Made by a program: the position numbers and the translations under genes. Of a DNA stretch of 64,000 nucleotides, positions 62,391 to 64,000 are shown one piece after another. A model generated the notes under the pieces. It did no database searches. It saw only the letters and a program-made list of their open reading frames with translations, and was not told the DNA's origin. Position 1 is the stretch's first letter, and every line of letters begins with the position of its first letter. Origin of the DNA: Microbulbifer rhizosphaerae (lineage in GTDB: Bacteria > Pseudomonadota > Gammaproteobacteria > Pseudomonadales > Cellvibrionaceae); contig NZ_JACHWZ010000012.1 in NCBI RefSeq assembly GCF_014191725.1, forward strand, positions 120,403 to 184,402, read 5' to 3'.

Positions 62391-62464
62391 CCACGCTTCC
62401 TCCCACCTCCCGATAGAACTCTAAAACTCCTTTATCTTCAAGCAGTTACAGATAAATTTAAAAC

Positions 62465-62480
62465 TGGCACAGCCCTTGCT
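62465..62480 (+). promoter_or_regulatory. Sigma-54 (RpoN) -24/-12 promoter
   Basis: The sequence TGGCACAGCCCTTGCT matches the RpoN consensus TGGCAC-N5-TTGCT exactly, with the invariant GG and GC separated by 10 bases. It lies 121 bases before the adaptor gene and downstream of clustered activator-like repeats. The match is strong; activity is inferred. Confidence 0.7.
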
Positions 62481-62600
62481 CTGGAGCCGGCAGGGACGGC
62501 GAACAACCCTTCGCCACTGCATCCAGATTCGGACCCCGGCGCGTCACACCCCAGCGGGCGCGCCGAGGCGATAACAAGCAACGAGTAACGGAAAGCCACA

Positions 62601-63881
62601 ATGATCAGAGACACCTCCGGGCAGGACATACGAATAGATGCCGCTCCCCCCTGGAAAAACCCAAAACTGCTGAAATCCTCTGCCGCCGGGCTACTGGCAA
62701 TCGTCTTTCTCACCTGGGGGATCAAATCCTGGTGGGCCACCGGTTCCGTTGACGGCACCCTGTCGCTGTCGCGGGTCAATATCGCCCAGGTGGAGCGCGG
62801 CGACCTGGTGCGCGACCTGATAGTCCAGGGCAAAGTGGTGGCCGCCAACAGCCCCACCCTGTTCAGCCCCGCCCAGGGCATTGTCAAGTTCGCGGTCAAG
62901 GCCGGCGATACCGTCGAGCGCGGACAGCTGCTGGCGGAAATGGACAGCCCCGAGCTTTCCAACCAGCTGGCCCAGGAAAAAGCCCTGCTCAACAAGCTCT
63001 CGGTGGAACTGCAGCGGCAGAAAATCCAGGCCAAGCGCCAGCAGTTGGAAAATCGCCAGAAAGCCGACCTGGCCAAAGTCGACCTCACCGCCGCCCGGCG
63101 CGAACTCAAGCGCGCAGAAGTTTCCATTGAAAAACAGATTATCTCCCAGCTCGATTTCGAAAAGGCCAGCGACGACCTAGCCCGCGCCGAACTGGAATAC
63201 CGGCAGGCCGAACAGAATGCCGAACTGGAAAAAGAAGCGCTGACCTTCGAAACCCAGACCCTGGAACTGCAGGTTTCCCAGCAGACCCTGCAGGTGGAGG
63301 AACTCCAGCGGCGGGTGGGCAAATTGGAAATACTCTCGCCGGTGGATGGCACTATCGGAAGCCTGGCGGTGGCCCAGCGCAGCGCCGTAGCCGCCAACAT
63401 TCCTTTGATCACCGTGGTGGACCTCACCAGCTTCGAACTGGAAGCCGCCGTGCCGGAAAACTATGCCGACGATCTCGGTCTGGCCATGGCGGTGGAAATC
63501 AACCTGGGCGGCAAGAAACTCCCGGGTGAAATCACCGCAATCTCCCCGGAGGTCATCAACGGACAGGTGGAAACGCGGGTGCGCTTCGCCGAAGGCCAGC
63601 CGCAAAACCTGCGCCAGAACCTGCGCCTGACCGCCCGCATCCTGCTGGAAAACCGCGAAGACGTCATGCTGGTGAAGCGCGGCGCCTTCCTGGACCAGAG
63701 CGGCGGCCGCTACGCCTTCCGCCTGAATGGCGAGGAGCAGGCGGAGCGGGTGCCCATCCAGATCGGCGCCCTGGGCCTGAACCAGGTGGAAATCGTCTCC
63801 GGCCTCAAAGAAGGCGACCAAATCATAATCTCCGCCGCCGACCGACTGGAAAACGCACAACTGATCGCACTCAAGCAGTAA
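62601..63881 (+). CDS. HlyD-type periplasmic adaptor subunit of an efflux pump
   Basis: This 426-residue membrane-fusion protein has one N-terminal transmembrane segment (about residues 28-46, AAGLLAIVFLTWGIK) and a lipoyl half-motif before and after the hairpin (GKVVAANSPTLFSPAQG; LEILSPVDGTIGSLAVAQ). Between them is a long alpha-helical coiled-coil hairpin (about residues 115-250, rich in Gln, Leu and Lys), followed by a beta-barrel domain and a membrane-proximal domain (LGLNQVEIVSGLKEGDQII). It would link an inner-membrane ABC or RND pump to the outer membrane. The pump gene is not within the last 119 bases and should follow outside the window. It is controlled by a sigma-54 promoter. Confidence 0.9.
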   Translation: MIRDTSGQDIRIDAAPPWKNPKLLKSSAAGLLAIVFLTWGIKSWWATGSVDGTLSLSRVNIAQVERGDLVRDLIVQGKVVAANSPTLFSPAQGIVKFAVKAGDTVERGQLLAEMDSPELSNQLAQEKALLNKLSVELQRQKIQAKRQQLENRQKADLAKVDLTAARRELKRAEVSIEKQIISQLDFEKASDDLARAELEYRQAEQNAELEKEALTFETQTLELQVSQQTLQVEELQRRVGKLEILSPVDGTIGSLAVAQRSAVAANIPLITVVDLTSFELEAAVPENYADDLGLAMAVEINLGGKKLPGEITAISPEVINGQVETRVRFAEGQPQNLRQNLRLTARILLENREDVMLVKRGAFLDQSGGRYAFRLNGEEQAERVPIQIGALGLNQVEIVSGLKEGDQIIISAADRLENAQLIALKQ

Positions 63882-64000
63882 CCCGGGACTCGGGTGATCG
63901 TGTCATGTAGACATCATGGATTGACCTGCCCAGCCTCGACATCGTGGGTTATGTTTGGAGGCTGGAAAGAACCCTAAACACAGAGCCACATCGAGGGGGC

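Larger units (their letters stand above)
62255..62600. other. Regulatory intergenic region upstream of the adaptor gene
   Basis: This 346-base region has no gene. It holds a weak terminator-like hairpin, a cluster of GTGTCCG/CGGACAC sites and a sigma-54 promoter, each listed separately. A long leader (about 110 bases) runs from the promoter to the ATG. Confidence 0.7.

Noticed and set aside
1..64000. tRNA, rRNA or known riboswitch genes
   Set aside because: I looked for tRNA T-loop and cloverleaf signatures in the intergenic spaces and for glycine-riboswitch-like leaders before glyA, soxB and the gbc genes and saw none; a covariance search would be needed to exclude them fully.

Overview
The window is a GC-rich (roughly 60%) chromosomal segment from a Gram-negative gammaproteobacterium. 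Support comes from BamC, DapA, an LpxL-type lipid A acyltransferase, MiaE, FabV and three TonB-dependent receptor (TBDR) loci. The TBDRs, a TPR-sulfotransferase and the many short palindromic repeats suggest a marine Cellvibrionales/Microbulbifer-like organism. That placement is an inference from gene content, not a database match.

Region 1 (1-2.5 kb) is a defence or stability patch: a VapC-type PIN toxin, an ERCC4-helix-hairpin-helix nuclease, a VapBC-like pair with a palindromic operator, and an orphan HigA antitoxin preceded by what looks like the last codons of a deleted HigB toxin. Region 2 (2.9-8.5 kb) has an intact TBDR, an AT-richer SAM methyltransferase and a 5'-truncated TBDR pseudogene. 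Region 3 (8.6-24.8 kb) is mostly housekeeping: a TPR/transglutaminase-like lipoprotein, a POT peptide transporter, a TSUP permease, a metallo-beta-lactamase-fold hydrolase, bamC and dapA, a lipid A acyltransferase, DUF2789, an aldo-keto reductase, fabV, a hotdog thioesterase, miaE with a coupled glycosyltransferase-like gene, a universal stress protein and a SulP transporter.

Region 4 (25.0-57.4 kb) is the main feature, an almost complete glycine betaine to pyruvate pathway with its C1 disposal arm. BCCT imports betaine. GbcAB makes dimethylglycine. DgcAB with a dedicated EtfAB makes sarcosine. SoxBDAG makes glycine and methylene-THF, GlyA makes serine, and SdaA makes pyruvate. Released formaldehyde goes through FdhA to formate, PurU releases formate from formyl-THF, and the soluble NAD+-linked formate dehydrogenase FdsGBACD oxidises formate to CO2 with NADH yield. 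GbdR is the likely activator, and a ModE/PBP-type regulator is divergent from fds. The gene set matches the betaine loci I know from Pseudomonas aeruginosa, but here it is compacted and joined to fds. It is arranged as two divergent arms meeting between gbcB and gbcA. Paired TGTCGC-like hexamers 21 bp apart precede gbcA, soxB and the dipeptidase-like gene and are candidate GbdR sites.

Region 5 (57.5-64 kb) holds a TBDR and a TPR-sulfotransferase directly downstream of purU, then a HlyD-type adaptor behind a convincing sigma-54 promoter with clustered upstream activator-like repeats.

Two repeat families run through the window. One is a set of REP-like hairpins (core GGAGCC-TGC/CCA...GGCGAA), single or as inverted pairs of about 70-85 bp, always at gene borders. 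The other is a MITE-like family with termini resembling AATGGCACTAAGTTAAG, each copy flanked by 10-12 bp direct duplications and each sitting at or just past a stop codon in region 4. I saw no tRNA, rRNA or CRISPR array.
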